A stretch of 64,000 bases of DNA from Methylorubrum sp. B1-46. GTDB lineage: Bacteria > Pseudomonadota > Alphaproteobacteria > Rhizobiales > Beijerinckiaceae. Shown here piece by piece: positions 1 to 8,263 of this stretch (positions within the stretch are counted from its first letter, which is position 1; the number at the start of each line of letters is the position of its first letter). The stretch is from NCBI RefSeq assembly GCF_021117295.1, contig NZ_CP088247.1:3363001-3427000 (forward strand), read 5' to 3'. The notes beneath the pieces were generated by a model. The model was not told where the DNA came from. It made no database searches and saw nothing but the letters and a program-made list of their open reading frames with translations. Made by a program: the position numbers and the translations under genes.

Positions 1-1317
1 CGCTACTACATCAACGACACCGGCACCGGGAACACCTTCAACCTCTCGCACCCGCGGGTGCTGCAGCTCGTCACCGATTCGCTTCGCTACTGGGCGACGG
101 AAATGCGGGTCGACGGCTTCCGCTTCGATCTGGCGACCATCCTCGGCCGCGAGCCCTACGGCTTCGACGAGGGCGGCGGCTTCCTCGATACCTGCCGCCA
201 GGATCCGGTGCTCAACGATGTGAAGCTCATCGCCGAGCCGTGGGATTGCGGCCCCGGCGGCTATCAGGTCGGTGGCTTCCCTCCGGGCTGGGCCGAGTGG
301 AACGACCGGTTCCGCGACGACGTGCGCGGCTACTGGAAGGGCGATGCCGGGCTGCTGCCGGGGCTAGCCTCGCGCATCACCGCGTCCGCCGACAAGTTCA
401 ACAAGCGCGGACGCCGCCCTTGGGCCTCGGTGAACTTCATCACCGCCCATGACGGCTTCACGCTCAACGACACCGTTTCCTACAACGAGAAGCACAACGA
501 GGCGAACGGCGAGGGCAACCGCGACGGGCACGGCCATAACCTGTCCTACAATTACGGCGTCGAGGGCCCGACCGACGATCCGGAAATCCGCACGGTGCGC
601 CTGCGCCAAATGCGCAACATGCTCGCCACCCTGTTCCTGTCGAAGGGCACGCCAATGCTGCTCGCCGGCGACGAGTTCGCCCGGACCCAACAGGGCAACA
701 ACAACGCCTATTGCCAGGACAACGAAGTCTCCTGGGTCGATTGGGGCGCCATCGGCGAGGAGGAGCGGGATCTCGCCGAGTTCACGCAGCGCCTGATCCT
801 GCTGCGCAATTCGCTCCCGATGCTCTCGCGCGGCCGCTTCGTAACAGGCGCCTACGACGAGGAATTCGGTGTCAAGGATGTGACCTGGCTCACGGCCGCC
901 GGTACCGAGATGAGCCCGGAGAACTGGAACGACGGCAATTCGCGGACCCTGGCCGTCCTGCTCGACGGGCGTGCGCAGGCGAGCGGCATCCACAAGCGCG
1001 GCGGCGATGCCACCCTGCTTCTGTTCTACAACGCCTATCACGACGTGGTGGACTTCACCTTCCCCGAGGCCGCCGGTGGCACCGCCTGGACGCGGCTGCT
1101 CGACACCAACCTGCCCGACAGCCAGGAAGTGGAGAGCTTCGCCGTGGGCGAGAGCTACTCGGTCACGGGCCGCTCGATGCTGATGTTCGTGCTCAAGCCG
1201 ATCGAGAGCGAGGGCGAGGAGCACAGCGACATGGAACGCTCCTACCAGTACGTGATGCAAGCCTTCGAGCGGGCGAATGTCGAGAACGTCAGCTTCGGCA
1301 TCGACGAGGAGGGCTGA
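1..1317 (+). CDS. glgX: Glycogen debranching enzyme GlgX, 5'-truncated by the window
   Basis: The reading frame is open from base 1, so the N-terminal part lies outside the window; 438 residues remain. The enzyme hydrolyses alpha-1,6 branches of phosphorylase-trimmed glycogen in the cytoplasm. GH13 catalytic-core motifs are visible: VDGFRFDLA carries the nucleophile Asp (about residue 40 of the visible part), IAEPWDCG carries the acid/base Glu, and AHDGFTLND carries the transition-state Asp. The stretch around GDEFARTQQGNNNAYCQDNE is typical of GlgX/TreX isoamylase-type debranching enzymes rather than GlgB. The C-terminal beta-sandwich domain follows to a normal stop. A GC-rich hairpin lies just downstream. 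Glycogen-operon partners, if any, would be upstream of the window. Confidence 0.95.
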   Translation, partial: RYYINDTGTGNTFNLSHPRVLQLVTDSLRYWATEMRVDGFRFDLATILGREPYGFDEGGGFLDTCRQDPVLNDVKLIAEPWDCGPGGYQVGGFPPGWAEWNDRFRDDVRGYWKGDAGLLPGLASRITASADKFNKRGRRPWASVNFITAHDGFTLNDTVSYNEKHNEANGEGNRDGHGHNLSYNYGVEGPTDDPEIRTVRLRQMRNMLATLFLSKGTPMLLAGDEFARTQQGNNNAYCQDNEVSWVDWGAIGEEERDLAEFTQRLILLRNSLPMLSRGRFVTGAYDEEFGVKDVTWLTAAGTEMSPENWNDGNSRTLAVLLDGRAQASGIHKRGGDATLLLFYNAYHDVVDFTFPEAAGGTAWTRLLDTNLPDSQEVESFAVGESYSVTGRSMLMFVLKPIESEGEEHSDMERSYQYVMQAFERANVENVSFGIDEEG

Positions 1318-1324
1318 CGCCCTC

Positions 1325-1357
1325 GGGCAGGACCGCCCTGCCGGGGCGGCCCTGCCC
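1325..1357. terminator. GC-rich hairpin after glgX
   Basis: A 13-nt arm (1325-1337) and its near-perfect complement (1345-1357, one mismatch) enclose a 7-nt loop, 8 nt after the glgX stop. There is no T-run, so this is a hairpin-type terminator candidate or an mRNA 3'-end stabiliser. Confidence 0.5.
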
Positions 1358-1536
1358 GCCGTGACGGGCGCGCGGACTCGATCGTTCCTGCGCGCTCAAC
1401 TTTGCATCGTCTTTCTGCCCAGCGTTTTTCTACAAAGTTCGGGGCCCCCCTTTCGAGACGACGCTCTACACTCCAGCAGTGAGGAAGCGGCGGCGACGCC
1501 GGTGGCCTCGACCATCACGCCACGCCGCGGGTCCGC

Positions 1537-3132
1537 ATGACCGACATCCCCGAGAAGAGACCCCACGGCGTCCACACGAGCGTCGAAGCCGGCGCGGCCG
1601 GCCACGAGTTCGATGCGGGCAACGACATCTTCTTTGCCGCCGTTTCGATGACCCGCATGCCGATGGTGGTGGTCGACCCGAACCGGGACGACCATCCGAT
1701 CGTCTTCGTGAACCAGGCCTTCCTGGAAATGACGGGCTACGCCCGCGACGAGGTCATCGGCCGCAACTGCCGCTTCCTCCAGGGGCCCGAGACCGATCCG
1801 GCGACGCGGGCGCAGGTGCGCGATGCCATCGCCGCCCGGCGCGACGTCGCCACTGAGATCCTGAACTACCGCAAGGACGGCTCATCCTTCTGGAACGCGC
1901 TGTTCGTCAGCCCGGTCTACAATGCGGCCGGCGACCTCGTGTACTTCTTCGGCTCGCAGCTCGACATCACCCGCCGCCGCATCGCCGAGGAATCGCTGCA
2001 TCAGGCGCAGAAGATGGAGGCGATCGGCCAGCTCACCGGCGGGATCGCCCACGACTTCAACAATCTGCTCCAGGTCATCCTGGGATATGCCGACTCGCTT
2101 GCGACCAATCTCGAACGGCCGGACGCCGATCCCGGCCGCATGGGCCGTGCCGTGGGCAACATCCGCGAAGCGGCCGAGCGCGCCTCGACACTGACGCAGC
2201 AATTGCTGGCCTTCGCCCGCAAGCAGCGCCTCGTCGGCCGCACCCTCAATCTCAACGACCTCGTCACCGAGACCAAGGAGCTGGCCGCGCGCACGCTGGG
2301 CGACGCGGTGACGATCGAGACCGATCTCGCCCCCGATCTCCGCGCCTGCCGGATCGACCGGACCCAGGCCGAGGTCGCCCTGCTCAACGTTCTCATCAAC
2401 GCCCGCGACGCGATGCCGGAGGGCGGACACGTCACCATCACGACCCGCAACGAGGAAGCCAGCCGCCCCGACGGCACCGGTCGCCTCGTCAGCGTCGCGG
2501 TCACGGATACGGGCTCCGGCATCCCCTCGGATGTGCTGGCGCGGGTGATGGACCCGTTCTTCACCACGAAGGAGGAGGGCAAGGGCACCGGGCTCGGCCT
2601 GTCGATGGTCTACGGCTTCGCCAAGCAGTCGGGCGGCTTCGCGCAGATCGAGTCGGTGATGGGGGAAGGGACGACCGTGCGCCTGTCCTTCCCGGCCACC
2701 GAGGAGGAGGGCGAACCGAACGAGCCGCCTCCCTCGATCGATGAGCGGCCGGGGACGGAGACGATTCTGATCGTCGACGACCGCGCCGACGTCGCCGAAC
2801 TCGCCCGGGCGATCCTGCGCGACTACGGATACGGCACCCTGATGGCCCGCCACGGCCGCGAGGCCCTAGAGATCCTTGGCGACCATCCGGAGATCGACCT
2901 GCTGTTCTCCGACCTGATCATGCCCGGCGGCATGGACGGTCTGTCGCTTGCCCGCGAGGCGCGTCGCCGCCACCCCGCCCTCAAGATCTTGCTCACCACC
3001 GGCTACGCCGAGGCCAGCCTTGAGCGAACCGGCATCGAGCGTCCGGAGTTCGATATCCTGAACAAGCCGTACCGCCGCGCCGAGCTGATCCGGCGGGTGC
3101 GTGCGGCCCTCGACGCGCCGGTCCAAACCTGA
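1537..3132 (+). CDS. LOV-domain blue-light hybrid histidine kinase
   Basis: 531 residues with four blocks. A LOV-type PAS domain (about 35-150) contains GRNCRFLQG, whose Cys78 is the residue that forms the flavin adduct in LOV photoreceptors. A HisKA-like dimerisation helix has H172 in AHDFNNLL as the predicted phospho-acceptor. A HATPase domain (about 270-388) has N288 in [10 protein letters not shown], a G1 box DTGSGIP and a G2 box [11 protein letters not shown]-terminal receiver (about 408-525) has D459 in [11 protein letters not shown] and a conserved Lys in LNKPYR. There is no transmembrane segment, so it is cytosolic. It starts with ATG about 220 nt after glgX. The output is unknown because the receiver is the terminal domain and no response-regulator gene is adjacent; a small basic protein gene follows 26 nt downstream. 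Light sensing is inferred from the intact NCRFLQ motif. Confidence 0.93.
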   Translation: MTDIPEKRPHGVHTSVEAGAAGHEFDAGNDIFFAAVSMTRMPMVVVDPNRDDHPIVFVNQAFLEMTGYARDEVIGRNCRFLQGPETDPATRAQVRDAIAARRDVATEILNYRKDGSSFWNALFVSPVYNAAGDLVYFFGSQLDITRRRIAEESLHQAQKMEAIGQLTGGIAHDFNNLLQVILGYADSLATNLERPDADPGRMGRAVGNIREAAERASTLTQQLLAFARKQRLVGRTLNLNDLVTETKELAARTLGDAVTIETDLAPDLRACRIDRTQAEVALLNVLINARDAMPEGGHVTITTRNEEASRPDGTGRLVSVAVTDTGSGIPSDVLARVMDPFFTTKEEGKGTGLGLSMVYGFAKQSGGFAQIESVMGEGTTVRLSFPATEEEGEPNEPPPSIDERPGTETILIVDDRADVAELARAILRDYGYGTLMARHGREALEILGDHPEIDLLFSDLIMPGGMDGLSLAREARRRHPALKILLTTGYAEASLERTGIERPEFDILNKPYRRAELIRRVRAALDAPVQT

Positions 3133-3158
3133 CCGCCGCGGCCAATCGGGAGAGCATC

Positions 3159-3476
3159 ATGGCTCAGGGCGACAAGTCGAAATACACGGACAAGCAGATC
3201 CGCAAGGCGGAGCACATCGCCGAATCCTACGAATCCCGCGGCGTGCCCGAGAAGGAAGCGGAATCCCGCGCCTGGGCGACCGTCAACAAGGATGACGGCG
3301 GCGGCAAGAAGCCCGGTGGCTCGGGCCGCGGGCGCTCCACCGGCCATCCCGCCGCGCATAAGGGCGGTCGCAGCGGCGGTACGGCCTCGGCCTCGCGCAC
3401 CAAGGAAGAGCGCTCGGCCTCGGCCAAGAAAGCGGCCGAGACGCGCAAGCGGAACGCGGCGAAGAAGGCTGGGTGA
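3159..3476 (+). CDS. Small basic Lys/Gly/Ser-rich protein ('plasmid stabilization'-type)
   Basis: 105 residues. The N-terminal 45 residues are charged and probably helical (SKYTDKQIRKAEHIAESYE). The C-terminal 60 residues are low-complexity and rich in Lys, Gly, Ser, Ala and Arg, with GGKK, GGSGRG and repeated SAKKAAE-type segments. This layout matches a family common in Rhizobiales that is often labelled 'plasmid stabilization protein', although it is chromosomal and has no proven partitioning role. The basic, disordered tail suggests nucleic-acid binding (inference). It starts 26 nt after the LOV kinase stop, preceded by a good GGGAGAG site, so the two may be co-transcribed. No antitoxin- or toxin-like partner is present. 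Confidence 0.8.
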   Translation: MAQGDKSKYTDKQIRKAEHIAESYESRGVPEKEAESRAWATVNKDDGGGKKPGGSGRGRSTGHPAAHKGGRSGGTASASRTKEERSASAKKAAETRKRNAAKKAG

Positions 3477-3486
3477 ACGCCGAAAC

Positions 3487-3626
3487 ATAACCTCCCCCGC
3501 TGCGGGGGGAGGGTGCGTCGCGGATGCGAGGCGGGAAAGTGGCCGGCCCCGAACTCTCCGGAAACGGCGCGCCCCTCACCCGGCCCGCTTCGCGAGCCAC
3601 CCTCTCCCGCAGAAGGGAAAGGGAAG
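3487..3626. repeat. GC-rich palindromic repeat pair downstream of icd
   Basis: Two C-rich/G-rich palindromic units (about 3491-3513 and 3573-3622) fill the gap between two converging genes. The second unit aligns over about 50 nt with the reverse complement of 16561-16612 inside the helicase gene, so this is a dispersed family. By position it may also act as a bidirectional terminator. Confidence 0.7.
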
Positions 3627-3641
3627 CGGGCGGCCTCTACC

Positions 3642-4856
3642 TCACCCCGCCATCGCCGCCTTCAGGTTCTCATCGACCTTGTCGAGGAAGCCGTTGGTGG
3701 TGAGCCACTTCTGGTCCGGGCCGACGAGGAGGGCGAGATCCTTCGTCATGTGGCCGGCCTCGACGGTGTCGACGCAGACCTTCTCCAAGGTCGCGGCGAA
3801 CTTGGCGAGGTCGGCGTTACCGTCGAGCTTTGCCCGGTGGGCGAGGCCGCGAGTCCAGGCGAAGATGGAGGCGATCGAATTGGTCGAGGTCGCCTTGCCC
3901 TTCTGGTGCTCACGGTAGTGGCGCGTCACCGTGCCGTGGGCGGCCTCGGCTTCGACCGTCTGGCCGTCCGGCGTCATCAGCACCGAGGTCATCAGCCCGA
4001 GCGAGCCGAAGCCCTGCGCCGCCGTGTCCGACTGCACGTCGCCGTCGTAGTTCTTGCAGGCCCAGACATAGCCGCCCGACCACTTGAGGCAGGAGGCGAC
4101 CATGTCGTCGATCAGGCGGTGCTCGTAGGTCAGGCCGAGCGACTGGAACTTCGACTTGAACTCCTCGTCGAACACCTTCTGGAACAGATCTTTGAAGCGC
4201 CCATCATAGGTCTTCAGGATGGTGTTCTTGGTCGACAGATAGACCGGGTACTTGCGGGCGAGGCCGTAGTTGAACGAGGCGCGAGCGAAATCGATGATCG
4301 ACTGGTCGAGGTTGTACATCGACATCGCGACGCCGGCATCGGGGAACTTGAAGACTTCCTTTTCAATGACAGTGCCGTCGTCACCTTCGAACTTGATAGT
4401 GAGGCGGCCCTTGCCCGGCACCTTGAAGTCGGTGGCGCGATACTGGTCGCCGTAGGCGTGGCGGCCGATCACGAAGGGCTGGGTCCAGCCCGGCACGAGA
4501 CGCGGCACGTTCGAGCAGATGATCGGCTCGCGGAAGATGACGCCGCCGAGGATGTTGCGGATCGTTCCGTTGGGCGAGCGCCACATCTCCTTGAGCTTGA
4601 ACTCCTCGACGCGCGCCTCGTCCGGCGTGATCGTGGCGCACTTCACGCCGACGCCGTGGCGCTTGATCGCTTCGGCCGCATCGATCGTGACCTGATCGTT
4701 GGTCGCGTCGCGGTGCTCGACGCCGAGGTCGTAATAGTCGAGGTCGAGATCGAGGTAGGGATGGATGAGCTTGTTCTTGATCTCAGCCCAGATGATCCGG
4801 GTCATCTCGTCGCCGTCGAGTTCGACGACCGGATTGGCCACCTTGATCTTCGCCAT
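3642..4856 (-). CDS. icd: NADP-dependent isocitrate dehydrogenase
   Basis: 404 residues, full length for the dimeric, eukaryote-like NADP-IDH subfamily found in alphaproteobacteria. It oxidatively decarboxylates isocitrate to 2-oxoglutarate in the TCA cycle. Diagnostic segments: [12 protein letters not shown] near the N-terminus; TSPNGT replaced by the equivalent [14 protein letters not shown] with the isocitrate-binding Ser; [18 protein letters not shown]; and [10 protein letters not shown] followed by [17 protein letters not shown], the cofactor-binding region. The ATG has a GAGGGA ribosome-binding site. The gene is transcribed away from the Fae-like gene, with which it shares a 399-nt upstream region. 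Confidence 0.97.
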   Translation of the reverse strand: MAKIKVANPVVELDGDEMTRIIWAEIKNKLIHPYLDLDLDYYDLGVEHRDATNDQVTIDAAEAIKRHGVGVKCATITPDEARVEEFKLKEMWRSPNGTIRNILGGVIFREPIICSNVPRLVPGWTQPFVIGRHAYGDQYRATDFKVPGKGRLTIKFEGDDGTVIEKEVFKFPDAGVAMSMYNLDQSIIDFARASFNYGLARKYPVYLSTKNTILKTYDGRFKDLFQKVFDEEFKSKFQSLGLTYEHRLIDDMVASCLKWSGGYVWACKNYDGDVQSDTAAQGFGSLGLMTSVLMTPDGQTVEAEAAHGTVTRHYREHQKGKATSTNSIASIFAWTRGLAHRAKLDGNADLAKFAATLEKVCVDTVEAGHMTKDLALLVGPDQKWLTTNGFLDKVDENLKAAMAG

Positions 4857-5255
4857 GTCGGTCCCTCGATTACCCGGTGCCGCGCATTCGGCCGATTGCC
4901 CTTTGCGCGTCCTCCCGGAACCCCGTTGCCGCCCCTATAACGCAGCGCAGCAAGCCGACAAAGCCGGGCTCCGGGCACCGGTTTCGGATATGCGGATCTG
5001 TTACCGGCGCAAGAGCAACCGGCCGCCGCCGTCCTCTGCGGCATCCGTCATGGGTCGAGGCATGCCCCGCGTCATTCGCTTCCGATAGAGACGAGCCGGC
5101 TCGGGCATCCCGCATCCCGCTCCCCGGCCAAAGCAAGTGTCGCTCCGGCACAAGAGCGCACGCCACGGCCGCGCTAAGCGGCCTGGACAAACCCGGCTGC
5201 CGCTGCGACGACCCCGGCCGTCCATCGCATGGCCGATCACGAGGAAGGACACATC
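4857..5255. promoter_or_regulatory. Divergent upstream region of icd and the Fae-like gene
   Basis: 399 nt without a convincing gene. It should hold the promoters of icd (minus strand) and the Fae-like gene (plus strand). A short perfect hairpin lies at 5167-5183 (6-bp arms GGCCGC/GCGGCC). I see no clear operator or riboswitch. A clear GAGGAAGG ribosome-binding site at 5241-5248 fixes the Fae-like start at 5256. Confidence 0.5.
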
Positions 5256-5804
5256 ATGAGCGACCGCATCATCCTGCGCGCCGGCGAGGCGCTCGTCGCG
5301 GGCGGCCCGCCCAACACCGCGTCCGAGCCCGAAGTCATCATCGGCGAGCTCGACGGCCCGGTTGGCACCGCACTCGCCACGCTGACCGGCGATCAGGTCG
5401 TCGGCCACAGTCGCGTCTTCGCGCTCCTGAACACCGACATCATGGTCCGGCCCGTGACGCTGTGCGTCTCCAAGGTGAGCGTGACCGAGAACAAGTACAC
5501 CTCGATCCTGATGGGCACGGTGCAGTACGCCATCGCCAACGGCGTGCTCGACGCCGTGCGGGCCGGCTACATCCCCAAGGAGAAGGCCAACGATCTCGGC
5601 ATCATCTGCTCGGTCTGGCTCAGCCCCGGCGTGATCCAGGACGAGAACATCGACCACAAGGCGCTGTTCGAGATCCAGCGCAAGGGCATGACCGAGGCGA
5701 TCCGCAAGGCCATGACCAACGAGCCGTCGATCGACTGGCTGCTCGAGAACCAGGATAAGATCGTCCACAAGTACTACCAGATGGGTCTCGACGGTAAGAT
5801 CTGA
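5256..5804 (+). CDS. Formaldehyde-activating enzyme homologue (Fae-like)
   Basis: 182 residues from the ATG at 5256, chosen over 5229 because of the GAGGAAGG site 8 nt upstream. Fae condenses formaldehyde with tetrahydromethanopterin. The fold signature is visible: GEALV, VIIGELDGPVGTA, VTENKYTSILMGTVQYAIANGVLDAV (conserved region, quoted in part) and PKEKANDLGIICSVWL. It is more divergent than the main methylotroph Fae. The segment between GEALV and IIG is two residues longer and has no histidine where canonical Fae has the proposed general-acid His. It probably corresponds to one of the Fae paralogues (Fae2/Fae3 type) of unknown role in methylobacteria. A GC hairpin follows the stop. Family membership is firm; catalytic activity is doubtful. 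Confidence 0.88.
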   Translation: MSDRIILRAGEALVAGGPPNTASEPEVIIGELDGPVGTALATLTGDQVVGHSRVFALLNTDIMVRPVTLCVSKVSVTENKYTSILMGTVQYAIANGVLDAVRAGYIPKEKANDLGIICSVWLSPGVIQDENIDHKALFEIQRKGMTEAIRKAMTNEPSIDWLLENQDKIVHKYYQMGLDGKI

Positions 5805-5818
5805 GTCGTCTCGCATTT

Positions 5819-5845
5819 GGCGCCGCCGGCTTCGCTGGCGGCGCC
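5819..5845. terminator. Hairpin after the Fae-like gene
   Basis: Perfect 9-bp arms (5819-5827 and 5837-5845) around a 9-nt loop, 14 nt after the stop. There is no U-tract. It separates the Fae-like gene from the methyltransferase gene. Confidence 0.5.
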
Positions 5846-5912
5846 GGACCGTTCGCGCATCGTCCGCGATTTGCAGATTGAGGCCGTGCCCGCGGCATGC
5901 GAGAGGGCGGCT

Positions 5913-6650
5913 ATGAACGCCCCCGTCGTCATCCTGGTCGAGCCGCAATTGGCCGAGAATATCGGCATGGCAGCCCGCGCCATGGCGAATTTCGGGCTGT
6001 CGGAGTTGCGCCTCGTGGCGCCGAAGAACGGCTGGCCGAAGAAGGGCGTGCGGGAGGCGGCCTCCGGTGCGACGCACGTGCTCGACGGCGCGAAGATCTA
6101 CGCCACCCTGGCCGAGGCCATCGCCGACCTGCACCACGTTCTCGCCACCACCGCCCGCGAGCGCGGGCAGATGAAGCGGGTCTTCGCGCCCGACGAGGCG
6201 ATGACGGTGGTCGCCGAGCGGGTCGGGCGCGGCGAGCGGATCGGGCTGATGTTCGGGCGCGAGCGTGTGGGCCTCAGCAACGACGAGGTGTCGCTAGCCG
6301 ACGCCATCGTCACCTTCCCGGTGACGGAGGAATTCCCCTCGCTCAACCTCGCCCAGGCCGTGCTTCTGATGGGCTACGAATGGCGCCGCGCCGCAGGCCT
6401 CGCGACCCTCCGTTTTTCCGGCGAATTGCTCTCGCCACCCGCCACCCGCGAGGCCCTGCTGTCGCTGTTCGCCAGCTTGGAGGAGACGCTGGCGGGCGCC
6501 GGATTCTACCCACCGGAGAAGCGCGAGATCATCGCCCGTAACATGCGCGACATGCTCCACCGCATGGCGATGACCGAGCAGGACGTGCGCACCTTCCGCG
6601 GCGCGCTGCGGGCGCTGAGCCGCCGCGGAGCAAAGGGCGACGAGGCTTGA
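5913..6650 (+). CDS. trmJ: TrmJ/LasT-type SpoU RNA 2'-O-methyltransferase
   Basis: 245 residues from the ATG at 5913 (MNAPVVILV), which matches the usual N-terminus of the family and has GAGAGGGCGG just upstream. It is a SPOUT-fold, SAM-dependent enzyme; TrmJ methylates the 2'-OH of nucleotide 32 in tRNA. Motifs: EPQLAENIGMAARAMANFG (substrate and knot region), LMFGRERVGLSNDEV (motif 2) and PSLNLAQAVLLMGYEW (motif 3, SAM-binding trefoil knot). A helical C-terminal extension of about 80 residues is typical of TrmJ. The exact RNA target is inferred. Confidence 0.88.
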   Translation: MNAPVVILVEPQLAENIGMAARAMANFGLSELRLVAPKNGWPKKGVREAASGATHVLDGAKIYATLAEAIADLHHVLATTARERGQMKRVFAPDEAMTVVAERVGRGERIGLMFGRERVGLSNDEVSLADAIVTFPVTEEFPSLNLAQAVLLMGYEWRRAAGLATLRFSGELLSPPATREALLSLFASLEETLAGAGFYPPEKREIIARNMRDMLHRMAMTEQDVRTFRGALRALSRRGAKGDEA

Positions 6651-6709
6651 GAGCCTCGGGCATCGTCCTCGATAACGGATCCGGGACGATGCTCTCGTCT
6701 CTTAGTTCT

Positions 6710-6754
6710 GCATCGCTCGGAAAGCCGGTGACCACCTTTCGGGGCGATGCTCTA
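6710..6754. repeat. TAGAGCATCG palindromic repeat, copy A
   Basis: On the minus strand this begins TAGAGCATCGCCCCGAAAGG and is closely similar to 20530-20580. Complementary ends (GCATCG at 6710-6715, CGATGC at 6745-6750) enclose an inner CGAAAG/CTTTC pairing, so it folds as a long hairpin. A further partial copy containing CGGGACGATGCTCTCG lies at about 6682-6697. The first three bases of the repeat are the stop codon of the adjacent minus-strand gene. It may act as a terminator for that gene and the converging trmJ. Confidence 0.75.
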
Positions 6755-7090
6755 CCGCCGCACGAGGCCGAACCGCGTCAGGCAGACATGCTTGGCGAGC
6801 GAGGCGGGCGCAATCGGCACCGCCGGCGTCGTCCCGTAGGGCTCGCCGGTCGCCGTATCCTCGGGTGCCCGGAAGGCACCGGGGACGTAGGTGGTCTCGC
6901 AGTGATCGAACTTGTTGCAGACGGCGAGCTTGGTGCAGATCGTTTGGCCCGCCCGTTCGTAGACATAGTAGGTCGCGCCGGAATAGGGCGGCCGAGGAAA
7001 GGACTCGGTCCGCACCGTCGTCACTTCCGCAGCGCTGGCTGCCATCGGCAGAAGCAGCGCCGAGAAGACGCCCCACCACGCCACGCGCAT
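6752..7090 (-). CDS. Secreted hypothetical protein with conserved-looking cysteines
   Basis: 112 residues from the ATG at 7090, which has a strong GGAGGAGC site; the longer form from 7123 would bury the signal peptide. The N-terminus MRVAWWGVFSALLLPMAASAAE is a clear Sec signal peptide with an ASA cleavage site (about residue 20). The mature part has four Cys, three of them spaced in ICTKLAVCNKFDHCE and one near the C-terminus, so one or two disulfides are plausible in the periplasm. I do not recognise the family. The stop codon TAG is formed by the dispersed repeat at 6710-6754. Confidence 0.75.
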   Translation of the reverse strand: MRVAWWGVFSALLLPMAASAAEVTTVRTESFPRPPYSGATYYVYERAGQTICTKLAVCNKFDHCETTYVPGAFRAPEDTATGEPYGTTPAVPIAPASLAKHVCLTRFGLVRR

Positions 7091-7119
7091 CGACCGCTCC
7101 TCCCCCAGAGACGTGGCCA

Positions 7120-8133
7120 TCAAGCGATCCGGATCACGATCTTACCGACATGGGAGGCTTCGGCCAGGGCCGCCAGCGCGGCGGGCGCCTCGTCGAAACC
7201 GTAGACCCGGTCGATCACCGGCTTGATCGCGTGCAGGGCGATCGAGCGGTTCATGTCCTCGAACATCTCCCGCGGCCCGACGGCGACGCCGCGCACGATG
7301 CAGCTCGCGCCCAGGATCGCCAGCGGGTCGATCGCCTCGCCCTGCGCCAACAGCCCAATCAGGCCGACATGCCCGCCCGGTCGGGTCGAGGCGATGGAGC
7401 GTGGCAGCGTTCCGGTGCCGCCGACCTCGACCACGTGATCGACGCCGACGCCGCCGGTCAGCCGACGCACCTCCCGCTCCCAATCGGGATGAGTGCGATA
7501 ATTGATGGTCTCGTTCGCGCCGAGCGCGCGCGCCTTCTCCAGCTTGGCATCGCTCGATGAGGTGGCGATGACCCGCGCCCCGGCCGCGTGCGCGAGCTGG
7601 ATCGCGAAAATCGAGACGCCCCCGGTGCCGAGCGTCAACACCGTCTCGCCGGCCCGCAGGGGCTTGAGCCCGTAGAGCGCGTTCCAGGCGGTCACGGCGG
7701 CACAGGGCAGGGTCGCGCCCTCCTCGAAGCTCAGATGATCGGGAAGCGTGACGAGCCCGTCCTCGTCGAACACTTGGTACTCGGTGAGCACCCCATCGAT
7801 GGCGCCGCCGAGCGCCGTCTGCCACGTATCAGCCACCTGGGCGCCACCGAGCCAGCTCTGCGAGAAGATGCCGGCGACGCGCTCGCCGCCGGTGAAGCGG
7901 CGCACGCCCTCGCCGAGCGCCACGATCTCCCCCGCGCCGTCCGAGACCGGGATCAGCCGGTCGAGATTGATCGCGAAGGGATAACGGCCCTGGCAAATCA
8001 GCAGGTCGCGGTAGTTCAGCGAGGCCGCGCGCATTCGCACGAGCACCTGCCCGCGACCGGGTTCCGGGGTGGGGCGCTCGACGCTCTTCCAGCTATCGAG
8101 ACCTGCGGCGGCGGACATTTCGTAGGCGCGCAT
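7120..8133 (-). CDS. Zinc-independent MDR oxidoreductase (quinone-reductase-like)
   Basis: 337 residues from the ATG at 8133 (MRAYEMSAAAGL). This is a medium-chain dehydrogenase/reductase with an N-terminal GroES-like fold and a C-terminal Rossmann domain. The nucleotide-binding motif is TLGTGGVSIFAIQLAHAAG (about 165-183). In place of the GHE zinc-ligand region of true alcohol dehydrogenases it has NYRDL followed by IPVSDGAGEI, the pattern of zinc-lacking quinone-oxidoreductase-type members, so an NADPH-linked reductase role is more likely than Zn-alcohol dehydrogenase. The substrate is unknown. It lies 29 nt upstream of the secreted-protein gene on the same strand. Confidence 0.88.
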   Translation of the reverse strand: MRAYEMSAAAGLDSWKSVERPTPEPGRGQVLVRMRAASLNYRDLLICQGRYPFAINLDRLIPVSDGAGEIVALGEGVRRFTGGERVAGIFSQSWLGGAQVADTWQTALGGAIDGVLTEYQVFDEDGLVTLPDHLSFEEGATLPCAAVTAWNALYGLKPLRAGETVLTLGTGGVSIFAIQLAHAAGARVIATSSSDAKLEKARALGANETINYRTHPDWEREVRRLTGGVGVDHVVEVGGTGTLPRSIASTRPGGHVGLIGLLAQGEAIDPLAILGASCIVRGVAVGPREMFEDMNRSIALHAIKPVIDRVYGFDEAPAALAALAEASHVGKIVIRIA

Positions 8134-8263
8134 GGCCGTCTCCCGTGGCAGCTTCGATTCTCGGATCGACGCAAGGCCCATATGGGAAGAGGCCGCCCGA
8201 AGGCGACCTCTTCCTCATCATTCCGAAGGCCGGCCGGAAAACGGACCTCTCGCCGTCACCGCC

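Noticed and set aside
3159..3476. Toxin-antitoxin or plasmid partition module
   Set aside because: Despite the common 'plasmid stabilization' label there is no partner gene, and no ParA/ParB, RelE or PIN motif.
3513..4940. 475-residue open frame antisense to icd
   Set aside because: Mirror frame of a GC-rich gene; composition is Val/Glu/Arg-biased without motifs, and icd is unambiguous.
7120..8133. Zinc-dependent alcohol dehydrogenase function
   Set aside because: The zinc-ligand GHE region is replaced by IPVSDGAGEI, so a zinc-lacking reductase is more likely.
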